From Lathyrus oleraceus (Eukaryota > Streptophyta > Magnoliopsida > Fabales > Fabaceae), in assembly GCF_024323335.1 (NCBI RefSeq), contig NC_066583.1, forward strand, positions 271,370,916 to 271,434,915: DNA of 64,000 bases, read 5' to 3'. Below are positions 12,543 to 23,049 of this stretch, one piece after another. Below the pieces are notes generated by a model, which worked only from the letters and a program-made list of their open reading frames with translations, had not been told where the DNA came from and made no database searches. Both the position numbers and the translations under genes were made by a program. The first letter of the stretch is position 1. The number at the start of each line of letters is the position of its first letter.

Positions 12543-14015
12543 TGATCGCGACTTAGTAAGTCTATGGGAATCGTGACTGCAAGTGCACAGTCCTATCGTG
12601 TAGTTTTAAAGATTATCGAACCCACAAGGACTAATAATCGAACATATCATTATCTAATGTTACTATGTAAATCTAAGGCTGCTGATCGTTCTAAGATTGG
12701 AGGGATGAAGAGAAATAACTATGGCGTAAATGGAATATTAATAAGGATATGCGATAAAGGGATATCAGTATGTAACACATCAAACTTCAGGGATTCGATA
12801 GATACTTGGTGTAATCTTATTGGTCAAAATATTCTTCAGTAGAAATTATTTATAGAAAGGACTTAGTCTCACACTCTCATTTTTATTGACTCTACTCCTA
12901 AACCAGAATGCTTGGCTCTTGTGGTCTCATTTTGAATTTAAAAGTAATTTTTGAATATGAATAAAGTCTAATTAATCCTAAAGCCCTCTCGCTGTGTTTA
13001 GGATTAACGCCTAGTTTCAACTATCTAGTTAAAATCTCAAACTCTTGTTCTTGTTGACCATAACCTTAGTTTGTTTTGTACTCTCATACGTAAAACAGTT
13101 TGAATAAAATAAGAAACTAAAACCGAAAAAAGAAGTTTTATAAAAATCAACACCGACCATCTATGAATCCTGTCGTTTCGACGGTCTTTACATACTGATA
13201 CCTAAGGGTTTAGCCGGACATGGATTCGGTAACATACATGGTATTCGAAAAATCAAACATGCAACAAGACATAAATAAATAAAATAGAAATCAAAACAAA
13301 ACCTGGATTATGAATTGGGAACTTGAACTGAATCTTGATTCTTCAAACAAAATAATGTTGGCAGGCTTGGGCAATGAGTAACCATTACAATTGAATTCAA
13401 ATGCGTAAAATAAATTGCAATAGTCCCCGATGTGGAGAAACTATCACTGTTACAAAGTAAGAAAAACTACCTAGGAAACTAAAATAAAATACTATCTGAA
13501 TAAAATTTAGCGTAGATTGAAAGCTAGAAGAGAGAGAGAGTCCAGCGGTTGAAAACAAAACTCCTTTATATATTTTCCACTCCCCTAAATTGTAGCCAAA
13601 GGTGAGTGGATTCGTGGCTAAAATCATGGAGAATTAGTAGGGAAGACTAGGTTGTGGCGGTTGCCACAACCCTAGTCCTTGACTCTGTGGTGAGCGTCAC
13701 AATTTTAGGGTTGAGTGCCACAAACTCTTCATGCTTGGTGGCAGGCTCCACCACCCTCTTTGGTTCATGTGGCAGGTGCCACACATCCAGGTGATGGGCG
13801 CCACAAGCCCATTTGGTGTGGTGGCCCATTATCTCTATTTTTCTCCATTTTCTTCTCTTTTTCTTTCCTTTTTTCTATTTTCCACTTTGCTTGCTCGTAA
13901 ACCTTTTATTGATAAATACCTACAATAAACATAAAATATTGCGTAATTATAAGTGTTAATCAAGTAAAAAGCAATGCATATGAAGCCAAAAATACGATAC
14001 GTTTTTGCATTATCA
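12543..14015 (-). repeat. Athila 5' LTR, 1473 bp
   Basis: On the minus strand it begins TGATAATGCAAAAACG and ends CGCGATCA, giving TGAT...ATCA termini. The primer site follows. A TATA box (TATATAAAGG on the minus strand, 13563-13572) lies about 450 bases into it. The stretch 13650-13830 is crowded with GTGGC/GCCAC words, described separately. Only this one LTR is recognisable for the element. Confidence 0.8.
13650..13830. repeat. Cluster of imperfect GTGGC...GCCAC palindromes in the Athila LTR
   Basis: Words such as GTGGCGGTTGCCACAA, TGGCAGGTGCCACAC and GGGCGCCACAAG recur every 25-45 bases. Each can fold into a short hairpin. The cluster lies just upstream (in element orientation) of the TATA box, so it could be part of the LTR promoter region. 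Similar words occur at 5130-5190. Confidence 0.6.
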
Positions 14016-14400
14016 TCAGTTTTTAGGAGATAACCTGATCTCATGGTCCAGCAAAAGGAAATCAACAATAGCACTTTTAACTGCTGAAGTTGAATACAAT
14101 GTAACTTCTGGATGCAGCGCTCAGATGCTCTAGATGAAAAGTCAGATATATGAGAGTAACATTCCTATACTCTATGAAGATGCTTCTGCTATTTGTTTAT
14201 CTAAGAATCCCATTTTTCATTTTAGAGCAAAACATATTAAGACAAAACATTACTTTATACGTGACTATGTTCAGAAGGGAATTTTCAATCTAAAACTTAT
14301 TGATATAGACCATCAATGGGCTGATATCTTTACAAAACCCCTTGCTGAAGATAGATTTGTTTTCATTCTAAAAAACTTGAAAATGAACTTATGTCCATAA
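14016..14400 (+). pseudogene. copia RNase H, C-terminal end
   Basis: The frame reads FLGDNLISWSSKRKSTIALL, then TAEVEYNV and further on KHIKTKHYFIRDYVQKG and WADIFTKPLAEDRF, the classic end of a copia polyprotein. A TAG at about 14131 replaces a codon that is normally Trp in this family (TGG to TAG). The final 89 codons (from 14134) are open to a TAA at 14398-14400. Truncated at its left by the Athila insertion. Confidence 0.9.
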
Positions 14401-14884
14401 TGAAAAAGATGTTTTGACAGAATGTTAATCTCTAGGAATTGTCAAATGAGACTTTGAGATTTGTTTTTAGTTCTAAATGTGTGAGTCTTCAGAAATGAGA
14501 AAGTTTCATAAGTTCAGATGTATCCAGTTAGAACTTGGTTGGTTAAACAAATTTGCTTTATGAATACTGAACAATTTTGCATTTAATAATTGTCAATCAG
14601 TCTCGATTAGTGGAACAATTTTAAGACATATGTCTTAGAAAACTGAACCGTTTTTGATCCCCTGATGTGACACGTTGGGTGAATAAATCTTGGGATTAGG
14701 TAGAATCTTCATGCTTTACCCACTTGTCATATTTTTGCACTATTAAAAAAAATTCATGATTGCAAAAACCTCTATTTAAACCCATTTCACTCACTTCACA
14801 CACTTTCATTACTATCATAACCTACATTTTCTCTCTTTGAGCTTAGAACTTTCAGCAAACCCTAAAATCCTTTGTTCTTCGTTA

Positions 14885-17077
14885 ATATTGGCTTCTTTAC
14901 AACAATCTCAACAAGAACAAGCTCAACAACAAGGTGTTTCTACTATAAAGCAAATTGCTCGTGGTTCTTCTTCATCAGAACCACAACCACCAATTCCTCA
15001 TCTGCTACAAGTTATTTCATCGAGATCTTCTTCATGATAACTTGTTCATACTGAAGATGCTTATGATGCTCCTGAGGTTACTTTATCTACTCCTATAGAC
15101 TACCTGGAAGCATTATGTGAACTCTTGGTTGAGTTTGACAATATGAAGGACAATGGTATTGATCTTTTAACCGTTGTCAAATTTCAAGGCTGGGAATTAT
15201 TCTTCAACCGTCTTCAAGGTCTAGTCTTCTATGATCTATTTAGTGAATTCTGGATTCACACGAAATTTTCTCTCTTACAAGTTGCTTGTTTTTTCTTTGG
15301 AAACAAGATTTTTATTTCTGAGAAGCTTATTGCCAAACTCATTGGTCATGATGGGTCTGGTATAAGGTTTAAACAAATGGAGGAAAAGGAATCCAATTTG
15401 AATGAGATTTACAAAGTGATTTTTGTCTCTAGAAAACACTCTAGCAAGGTCAAGGATCTTCACCCTAATATAAAGGTTTAGCCTAGAATTCTTCAAGAAT
15501 CTATTCATCACAGAAAATCTACAAACTCTTTTGTCTACATATTGGTGACCAATAATACGTCCTTTACTACATTGCTACTAAGAAGAAGGTGAATCTCCCT
15601 GCACTTCTCTTTCAAAACTTAAGGGATAGTGTGAAGGAAACTAGAGATGGTAGCAGAAATATGAAGAACTACATTCATCTTGGTAGGCTAATCTCAGACA
15701 TTCTGATGGAGAGCAAATTGATTGACTCTTTATTAGATGATCAATTTTCCAAAGGTATGCAACCTCTAGCTGGAAAGATGTTTAATGCCAAGGGTCTGAA
15801 GAATATAGGAATCATTACTGAAGTAATAACCCCTTTTGCTGAAATACCCAAGATAGTTATCCACAACAGAAGGATCCTTTGGAAGATTTTCATATCTTCT
15901 CAAAGCTATATCCTCTGGATGCTGTGGTAGTATTTCTGGAGAAATGTCATGCAGATGTTATTCTTTCAGCTTCTGAATATACTTCTGAGAAGAGGAGGAA
16001 GATTGCTAAGGAGCATTATGAGAGAATGACCGAGAAGTTTAAAGCTTCTAGGGAGACTCTGGATACTTCTGCTGAAGAACCCAGAGCTGTTGGAGCTACT
16101 TCTGCAGGAACTGCTTCTAGTAAGTTTATTCCTTCTGAAACCCGTCTACTTATTGTTGATAATAGTTCATCCATACCACCAACCACACTCACTTTATTTA
16201 CCCCATTTCCATATACTTTTGTATAAGTTCACTTCCTCCCACTCTTTGCTCCCCAAACTACATATCCAAATGTCACCATTACACCACCCTCACCATCATA
16301 TTCTTAAATTCTAACCTCCATTCTCATACGAACACCTCAACCACTATTTCCATGTTCCCTTTTATCCCAACTCACTCAACTAGAAAACCCTTTATCACCA
16401 ACTCATTATGAAAACTATCAACCCATACTCCCCACTCCCTATGACGTCCCTATTATAGAATCAGACATTGATTCTGATACTGAGTAGATGTTGAGCTTAT
16501 AGCCCTCCCAGACGGAATCCCTCAACCCTAATCTGACTAAACACCCTTTCAAATTAACATTCACCCTACACCTCTGGTTGAATTGTTTTCTCAGTTTGAA
16601 TGTGAGGTTGTTGCCAGACGGAACACTTTCGCTGAGGTTTGAACTTCTAACGCAAATCTTGCTAAAGTGTGTGCTCTAACCAACAACTTCAGAAGTTAGA
16701 TAAAATCATGCTCTGAAGAGTTGGAGTTCATGTGCCTGAAGGAAGCTAAAAGGAACTTCCATGTCAGACTCTCTGGTATAGTTGAACCTCTACTTCAGAA
16801 GGTTCCTCCAACGTTTCTTCTTCCTACTCCATAAGTGATTCCACCTCCTTCTCCTGTTCAGACTACTTTGATTTCTTTTGAGTCAAAACTTAAAGTTGGA
16901 AGTGTCTCTAGGGTTAGGGAGACTGTGGTGTCTGATGAAGTCATTATGAAGACTTTGGAGCACCTGGCAGATGAAAATTCTGAGGTCAAAGAGAGACTTA
17001 AGCAACAGCATGAAAAGACATCAAATATTGAAAGGATGTTTGGAATGATCTTATCTAGACTACCACCCTCTCCTTAA
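14885..17077 (+). pseudogene. SIRE-type envelope-like ORF, degraded
   Basis: Fragments in several frames. A Gln/Ser-rich start (LASLQQSQQEQAQQQG) is followed by a block at 15125-15480 (VEFDNMKDNGIDLLTVVKFQ, ...EKLIAKLIGHDGSG) that resembles the globular part of the ORF found after pol in legume SIRE elements. Then come 15589-15930 and 15879-16226 (basic, helical). The last part, 16835-17077, is a likely coiled coil (MKTLEHLADENSEVKERLKQ). Stops and frameshifts are numerous. Its similarity to real envelope proteins is a matter of position, not of proven function. Confidence 0.65.
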
Positions 17078-17966
17078 ACCCTAGTTTTTAAAACTTTGTG
17101 TTGTCTTTGTTTTTCATTTATGTATTGGAATTGTCTTTTGACTGAAATGAAAATTTTATTTTGGTTTACTTTGTCTTTACTTCCTTTTGAATGATGACAA
17201 AGGGGGAGAAAAAATGACTTATTTTGATATATCTAACTCCAATGATGAAACCCAAACATATCTTTAATGATTACTCTGTAACCTTTATGGGAACTTTGAA
17301 AAGGTTCATCTTGCTAACTAAGTGTTTCAGGTTTCTAAGGAATTAACCAAGTTGAATTGAGTTCATATGACCCAAGATTATGTTCTGGATAGTTAACTAA
17401 GTAGTTTGTAGGTTAATCAGACATATTCATGTTCTGAACTAAGTTTAAGTGAACCAGGTGTGTTTTGAACTATGCGTATACAAGATTTAAACCGGAAGAA
17501 GTTCTGAACCAGGTGTATACAATTTTTGATAATAACCAGGCATGCATAATACAACCAGACATATGAAAACTCTTACAAATCATGATCGGTGACGAGGCTG
17601 ATACCATATTTTTTACACACAAGCAAAGTCAACTCTAAATGAAATACTTATGTATCCAAGTCATTACAGTCTGAGAAGTTACTACATCCGTTGGAATCAG
17701 GCTTCTACCTTATGGGAAGATAGTAACCAGGCTTCTGTGTTAAGGGAAGTTATTTGTTTCATGTTGATTGAGATTTTTTATGTGTTAAGATTATTTTAAG
17801 TCTTAAATTCAGGGAGAGCTTGCAAACGTAACTCTAATATTCTAAGATGAAAAATAATTTTTAACAGTATAAAATTTAGGGGGAGCTTACAAATCTCACT
17901 CTGATGTTTTTATATGATTAAACCTAGTATAAATTGTTCATCAAAATATATGGTTTTGTCATCATC
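17078..17966 (+). other. Untranslated region between copia env-like ORF and 3' LTR
   Basis: No ORF. It holds purine-rich blocks (AAAGGGGGAGAAAAAATGA near 17200; AGGGGGAGCTTACAAATC near 17878), repeated GAACCAGG/AACCAGGC words at 17450-17735, and ends in the polypurine tract. Multiple polypurine-like blocks are usual in SIRE elements. Confidence 0.6.
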
Positions 17967-17980
17967 AAAAAGGGGGAGAT
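17967..17980 (+). other. Polypurine tract of the copia element
   Basis: AAAAAGGGGGAGAT immediately precedes the LTR start TGTAAGAACAAG. This is the plus-strand DNA primer site. Confidence 0.85.
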
Positions 17981-19195
17981 TGTAAGAACAAGATTTGGTT
18001 CTACATCTGACCTTTAGTTTTGATGATAACAATGTGATTGTTTCTTAGAGAACAATTTTGTACATTAATGGTTTTTATCTAGCGTGTAGCTTTTTCTAGT
18101 AGGTTCTGACCCTGAAGCTTTGACGTGTGACATCATCAGTTTCTGGAATAACACACTCTGACTCTAAAGAGATATAACTGTTTTACAAGATGTTGTCAAG
18201 TTCTAGAAAGCTCTTACACAACGGTTCTGATGAACGTTTGTGATAAAGCTTATGATTGTGACTTTGATTGAAGAGCCTCTGAATGATTGTCAGCCTTCAA
18301 GATTTTGTATTGAAGTTCTGAAGATTCTGAAGAACAAGATCTGAAGACCGGGTTATGAGGAACTGTGTCAAGACTCTGAAGACCGAGGTTCCAAAGATTC
18401 TCTCAACTAGTCTCTTAATCCTTATAAGCATGCTTCAACATCATTTCATCAAAAGCATCTTAAGATTAGAAGATAAGATCAAAATGTTTTGCGTTAGGAA
18501 AATAATACACAATACAAGATCACCCTTCAATCTACTATGCTAACTTTATGGGCTAAGGACAATACTGTTGTACCATTTTGTCTCCTCTATGAAAACCGTT
18601 ATACAAATAGACAAATGCAATATGTTATTCCAATTCTACCCTTCAACAGATCTTTTAACTGTCTATATAAAGGAAACTTGAAATATTGGAAGAAGTTGTT
18701 AATGCTAACGATATCACTCACGGTATTGCTTATACACACGCTTTTACTGAAGTATATATTTTATGTGTATAGTTTTTGTAAACACATATAGAGTTTTTTC
18801 TCATTACTGTGTGAGAGATTCATTGTATTAAACTTATGTTAATCTGCTTTCTTAAAAACAACTCTTGTAAACACATTCTTGTAAATCTCAAATTGTTGAG
18901 TGGCTTCCTTGAGTGACTAGGATTTAGTCAAATAGACTCAAGAAGACAAAGACGGATTATCTTTGTGGTGTCCATAATCAGTTTCGATTATAGTGGATTA
19001 AATACATGTTGAGAAGGCAAAACCGTCTTGGTAGGGTGGACTGGAGGTAGCTTCGTTAACAGTGAACCAGTATAAAAATAACCTTGTTATTTTTCTTGCT
19101 CGTGTTATTGTTTGATTGAGTTGGTTTTGAAAAAGTTTTCATTTTTAGAAACTCAATTCAAACTCCCATTTCTTGTGCTTCTTGCCACCTTCACA
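17981..19195 (+). repeat. SIRE-like copia 3' LTR, about 1.2 kb
   Basis: Starts TGTAAGAACAAGATTTGG right after the polypurine tract. A TATA box (TATATAA, about 18664-18670, followed by AGGAAAC) lies in mid-LTR. It ends near CTTGCCACCTTCACA; the exact last base is uncertain by a few bases because the other LTR is not in the window. Confidence 0.75.
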
Positions 19196-19858
19196 TAGGA
19201 GTCAAGGGTTGTGACACATCCTCTTTGGCAAATAATGCATGTGTCAGTCCTATTGGCACATTGGTAATGCATGCGCCATGGGTTGTGGAGCTTCTGTGTT
19301 TTTTAGTACATGCGCCATTATTAGTGGCACCTCCTCTTTGCTGTAAAAAAAATTTGTTTAAAACATGAGTATTTGGGTTAATAATAGGAAAAGATGGTTA
19401 TTGAGGTATTTTAATTGAAATACTTGGTTATTTAAAAAAAATCATATGTTTAAGTACTATATTATATTTCATAAATACTATAATATATTTTTAATATAAT
19501 ACATGACTAAATTGTATATAATAATAATAATCAAATGTTTAAAATAAGAGAAGTTAATATAATATGAAAAAATTGTTAAATAAAATACAAAATAATTGAA
19601 TACTAATTTGATTATATTAGTGCATAATATTTAAAAAGAGAAACATTGAACAGAATCTAGATAAAATTTAGTGAGATAAAAGAAATCAATGTGTTGTTCT
19701 GATGTGAGACAACATAAGTATTAATATAATTTTTAAAAAAAAAATTATATTTATGTTGGTCTAAGCCTATACGGGGTAGCCCTAATAAGTAACGGATTTT
19801 TTAAGATTGAACTAAAAAAAAACTACTCTAATTTTTAAGGTCCAAGCCTTATAATTTT
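19196..19858. other. Intergenic, no gene seen
   Basis: The first 130 bases contain repeated CATGCGCCAT and TTGGCAC words; the remainder is AT-rich with ATTATATTT runs. Nothing coding is supported. Confidence 0.5.
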
Positions 19859-20040
19859 TCAGACCTCATATGGCTTAATCCACATTAGCGGCTCTACATT
19901 TGACCATGCTTTCCAGACACCACTTCTCTTTGAAGATATCAGCTCTAATTGATGTTTTTTATTTGATGGGTACTCATATTTTTTATACACCACAAAGTTC
20001 CTCAACTCATAAGATCCTATGGGTTCCATTGGATTCAGGG
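19859..20040 (-). pseudogene. Orphan second exon of a DUF7054 (At4g22758-like) gene
   Basis: Read on the minus strand this begins right after an intact acceptor (TTTTTTGATAG) with the same phase as exon 2 of the gene at 60736-61337. It encodes ALNPMEPIGSYELRNFV-like sequence through GVWKAW, then a diverged tail and a stop at 19859. The intron side also matches for at least 25 bases. I find no first exon in the next 1.2 kb, so it is a gene fragment left by a genomic (not retro-) duplication. The reading frame is still open, suggesting a fairly recent event. Confidence 0.7.
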
Positions 20041-21301
20041 CTATCAAAAAACTTTAACTAATTAGAACAAACCTTTAGTATATAATTACAATTTTCAAGA
20101 AGAAAAACTTTACATTATATTATATTATAAGCTTAAGAGTTAAATATATTTGTGGTATCTCCAATTATTTTAAATTTGACTTTGAATCCTTTAAAAAGAA
20201 TCTTTAAAGAATGATCTTCCTAATATTTTATGTCTACATTTTTAGTCCCTACTATAAAAATTTGTTGATGTGGCATGTCATGTAAAAAAAAATTGATGAT
20301 TATATATACATGTGGCAGTGTGACAAATATGATGATGGATAGATTGTGGGGTAATATACCTCCTTAAAATAACTGAAACAAACTCAAATAGGAATAACAA
20401 CAAAAAATGCAATACAATGAAATGAGGAAATAACTTGAAGCGATAAGTTCTCCAGATTGAATATGTTCAAACCCAACAAACCTAATCTGTATAGCAAACA
20501 ACACTCATATAAAATACATGCAATTATAAGCAACATAAAGTCTGAAAGAGTATCTCTCAGTTACCAACAACACCAACATATAAAGTGGAACCAAATTAAT
20601 AATAAACTAATAATAACCCCTCAAGATGAAATCATATAGAAATAACCAAACGTAGGTCTCAAAGACCACGATAAAGATCCAGTATACATCGATTTCACAA
20701 ATAAATAAAATGTCAAAATAATGCAAAAATCAGAAGTCTTTCATCATCATAAGATCCCGGAAAAATTGCAATCAAAGGTTTCACGACGATCCCAACATCA
20801 TAATCCCACGCCTTTGTACCAAAGAAGCAAGCAACAATCATTATATTCGAAGCGAAGAATTGCGTCGTTAGGACACAAACTTCACGGATGTGGAGTGGGA
20901 ATCAAAGAAAATGGAGGATTTTATAAATCTCGGAGTAAAATCTTTTGTTGTTTAGTTTTGAGTTTTAGGGTTTCTGGAAGGGAGTCGATTTGATCTTGCA
21001 CCATTGACGGCGGTGGTGGTGGTGGTGAGGTTGGTGACTGCCATTATTGTATACGAGAAATTGTTGTTCTTATTGTTTTGGATAATGAGTGTGGGTGAGT
21101 GTGGATTTCATTGTGAGTGAAGGAAAGAATGGAGCTAGATATGAGAAATATGAACATGACTCAATGGTTGGAATTGTATTTTCAGCGGGATTCTTCAGTT
21201 ATTTTAAGGGATGTTTGTAACCCCGCAACCTATCACGTTATCATATTTTCCATACTATCATTGTACGTGTACGCTCAATCACAAAAATATTCTATGTAAT
21301 G
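20041..21301. other. Intergenic stretch with a possible 5' gene fragment
   Basis: Mostly AT-rich. The segment 20700-21120 is richer in GC. On the minus strand it has an ATG at 21044 followed by a Thr-rich 30-codon ORF (MAVTNLTTTTTAVNGARSN) to a stop at 20952, next to AAACCCTAAAACTC text common in plant 5' ends. It could be a captured promoter and first exon (a Ser/Thr-rich transit-peptide start would look like this) or chance. I do not recognise the gene. Confidence 0.3.
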
Positions 21302-21763
21302 TGTCACATCAACTTCTATTAAAGAACTTGGATAGAGGAACCATAATTAGATTTAACCCTAAGTTTAATATGTGTTAAGAAAAAACAGTATAACTTTAGT
21401 TGTAAGGTATGCATATTCATTTTATTTATTTTAATGAAACTAATATTGATTAAGGTTACCGTTAGGTTGGACATCAATACATTAGCAACACTTTAGAGTT
21501 TAGAACCAACTTAAAGAACTTGGCAAAAGGAACCATAACAATATTTAACCCTAAGTTTAATATGGATTTGTTTGACTGAAGAAAAATAGTATAACTTTAG
21601 TTGTAAGGTATGCATATTCGTTTTATTTATTTTAATGAAACTAATATTGATTAAGGTTATCGTTAGGTTAGACATCAATCAATTAGTAACACTTTAGAGT
21701 TTAGAACCAACTTAAAGAACTTGGCGAAAGGAACCATAATTATATTTAACCCTAAGTTTAATA
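21302..21763. repeat. Tandem repeat array, left part (units about 192-201 bp)
   Basis: Units share AAAGAACTTGG...GGAACCATAATTATATTTAACC, then a TTTGACTGAAGAAAAA segment and AAGGTATGCATATTC. The phrase AAAGAACTTGG starts at 21321, 21513 and 21714. The array is interrupted by the CACTA element after ...TTTAATA and resumes at 26995. Confidence 0.85.
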
Positions 21764-22325
21764 CACTACGCCAAAAACTGGAATAGACAGCGCACCTTAG
21801 AGGGCGCTTTTGTAACAAAGCTCCCTCTAAAGTGAAGCAAAAAAATAATGAGGAAATGGAGGGACACCAATAGAGGGCGCGTTTATGAAAGCGCCCTCTA
21901 AGGGTACCCTTAGAGGGCGCTTTTAAAAAAGCGCTCTCTAAGTCCATGTACATTTCCAGTTTATAAGGCGCTTTTGGAAAGCCTTAGAGAGCGCTTTTTT
22001 AAAGAAGCGCACTCTAAAGTGAAGAGAAAAATAAGGAGGAATAGACAACGCACTTTAGAGGGCGCTTTTGTAACAAAGCGCCCTCTAAAGTGAAGCGAAA
22101 AAATAATGAGGAAATGGAGGGACACCAATAGAGGGCGCGTTTATGAAAGCGCCCTCTAAGGGTACCCTTAGAGGGCACTTTAAAAAAGCGCTCTCTAAGT
22201 CCATGTACATTTCCAGTTTATAAAGCGCTTTTGGAAAGCCTTAGAGAGCGCTTTTAGAAGCGCCCTCTTAGGCCCCCTTTAGAGGGCGCTTTTTTTACAC
22301 AAGCGCCCTCTAAGGTCCCCTTTAT
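21764..22325. repeat. CACTA left subterminal repeats, with a 0.25-kb internal duplication
   Basis: Many copies of GAGGGCGCTTTT in both orientations, often as hairpins (GAGGGCGCTTTTGTAACAAAGCGCCCTC). The block from AATAGACAGCGCACCTTAG (21783) to AGAGAGCGCTTTT (about 21996) is repeated as 22043 to about 22254, so the end is an imperfect direct duplication of about 0.25 kb. Subterminal repeats are the binding sites of the CACTA DNA-binding protein in the family. Confidence 0.9.
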
Positions 22326-23044
22326 TAAACATTAAAATTATAACATATATACTGCATGTCTCTTTATTTTCCCTCTCTATATGCTATTTCGTTTACGTAA
22401 CTGGGTTTTCTCTCTACTGCGATTACTCTCTACTGCGATTACTCTCTACTGCGATTACTCTCGTCCTCCGTTCGTTCTCCCTCCCTCACCGTCGTCGTTG
22501 CCGTCGCCTTTTTCTGCTGTTGCGTTCACGTTCACTGAGTTATCTGCGTCCACCGTCGCTGTTCACTTTCTTCTCCATCGTTACCGTCACCTTGAAGGTA
22601 TTTCTCTTCTCCATCGTTACCGTTCACTTTCTTCAGGTGTTTGATTAGGGCATTTTCTAAACTGAGTTTTACATTTTGTGCATTATGTTGATTAATGTTG
22701 TTTAGGGCAAACGAGCACTATATGGTGTTCATGAGCACCTTGTTGTAAGGTTTTTTATTTCTGATTGAAAACTGATGTCATTTGGAGTGTGTTTGAGCTT
22801 GTGCTTGGAAGTTTGATGATTATGGATGCAAGTTTGTTCATGTTCCAAACACCATAAGTTTGCATTGGTCTTTTGTATGCAGTGGGTGTGTGTGAGTTTG
22901 TATTCAATAATGATGAAAAAAAGAGAGAGTTTAGATTGTTGTAACATGAGAGAAATGGAAGGTATATGAATGTGTTTTTTGTGTAGCTTCACGAATATGG
23001 TCATTGTCTTACTTGGGTCTTATTGAATCATTTCTATATTACAG
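22326..23044 (+). promoter_or_regulatory. Promoter and 5' untranslated region of the CACTA gene
   Basis: A pyrimidine-rich stretch containing a 16-bp repeat, TCTCTACTGCGATTAC, three times in a row (22411-22458). GC-rich CCGTCGTCGTTGCCGTCGCC text follows. The CT-rich character is typical of plant leaders. A 3' splice site (TTTCTATATTACAG, ending 23044) lies just before the start codon, so a leader intron is likely; its donor may be CAGGTGTTT near 22635 but this is not certain. Confidence 0.5.
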
Positions 23045-23049
23045 ATAAA

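Larger units (their letters stand above)
5130..14015 (-). mobile_element. Athila/Cyclops-like Ty3/gypsy retrotransposon, decayed, left end unresolved
   Basis: Read on the minus strand the order is 5' LTR (14015-12543), primer site, gag, protease, RT, RNase H, integrase, then the extra Athila ORF. That extra ORF after integrase, the DLGAS protease motif and the tRNA-Asp-type primer site define the Athila lineage (Cyclops in pea, Calypso and Diaspora in soybean). The coding frames are interrupted by several stops and two or more frameshifts. At its right end the element cuts a copia RNase H reading frame, so it is younger than that copia. At its left it abuts the Ogre LTR, which probably inserted into it. 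Confidence 0.85.
14016..19195 (+). mobile_element. SIRE/Maximus-like copia element, 3' part
   Basis: From left: the end of the copia RNase H, a long degraded envelope-like ORF, an untranslated stretch with GGGGGAG purine blocks, a polypurine tract and a 3' LTR of about 1.2 kb. An extra ORF between RNase H and the 3' LTR is the hallmark of the SIRE (Maximus) lineage of Ty1/copia. The left side is cut by the Athila insertion at 14015, so the remaining pol would be beyond the Athila element and outside the window. Confidence 0.82.

Noticed and set aside
13650..13830. CRISPR-like spaced short repeats
   Set aside because: Repeats are imperfect, unevenly spaced, and sit in a plant LTR.
19859..20040. 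Processed retrocopy of the DUF7054 gene
   Set aside because: Intron bases next to the splice acceptor are also duplicated and exon 1 is absent, so it is a genomic fragment, not a reverse-transcribed mRNA.
21675..21953. Minus-strand ORF of 92 codons
   Set aside because: Spans the CACTA terminus and its subterminal hairpins; chance ORF in repeats.
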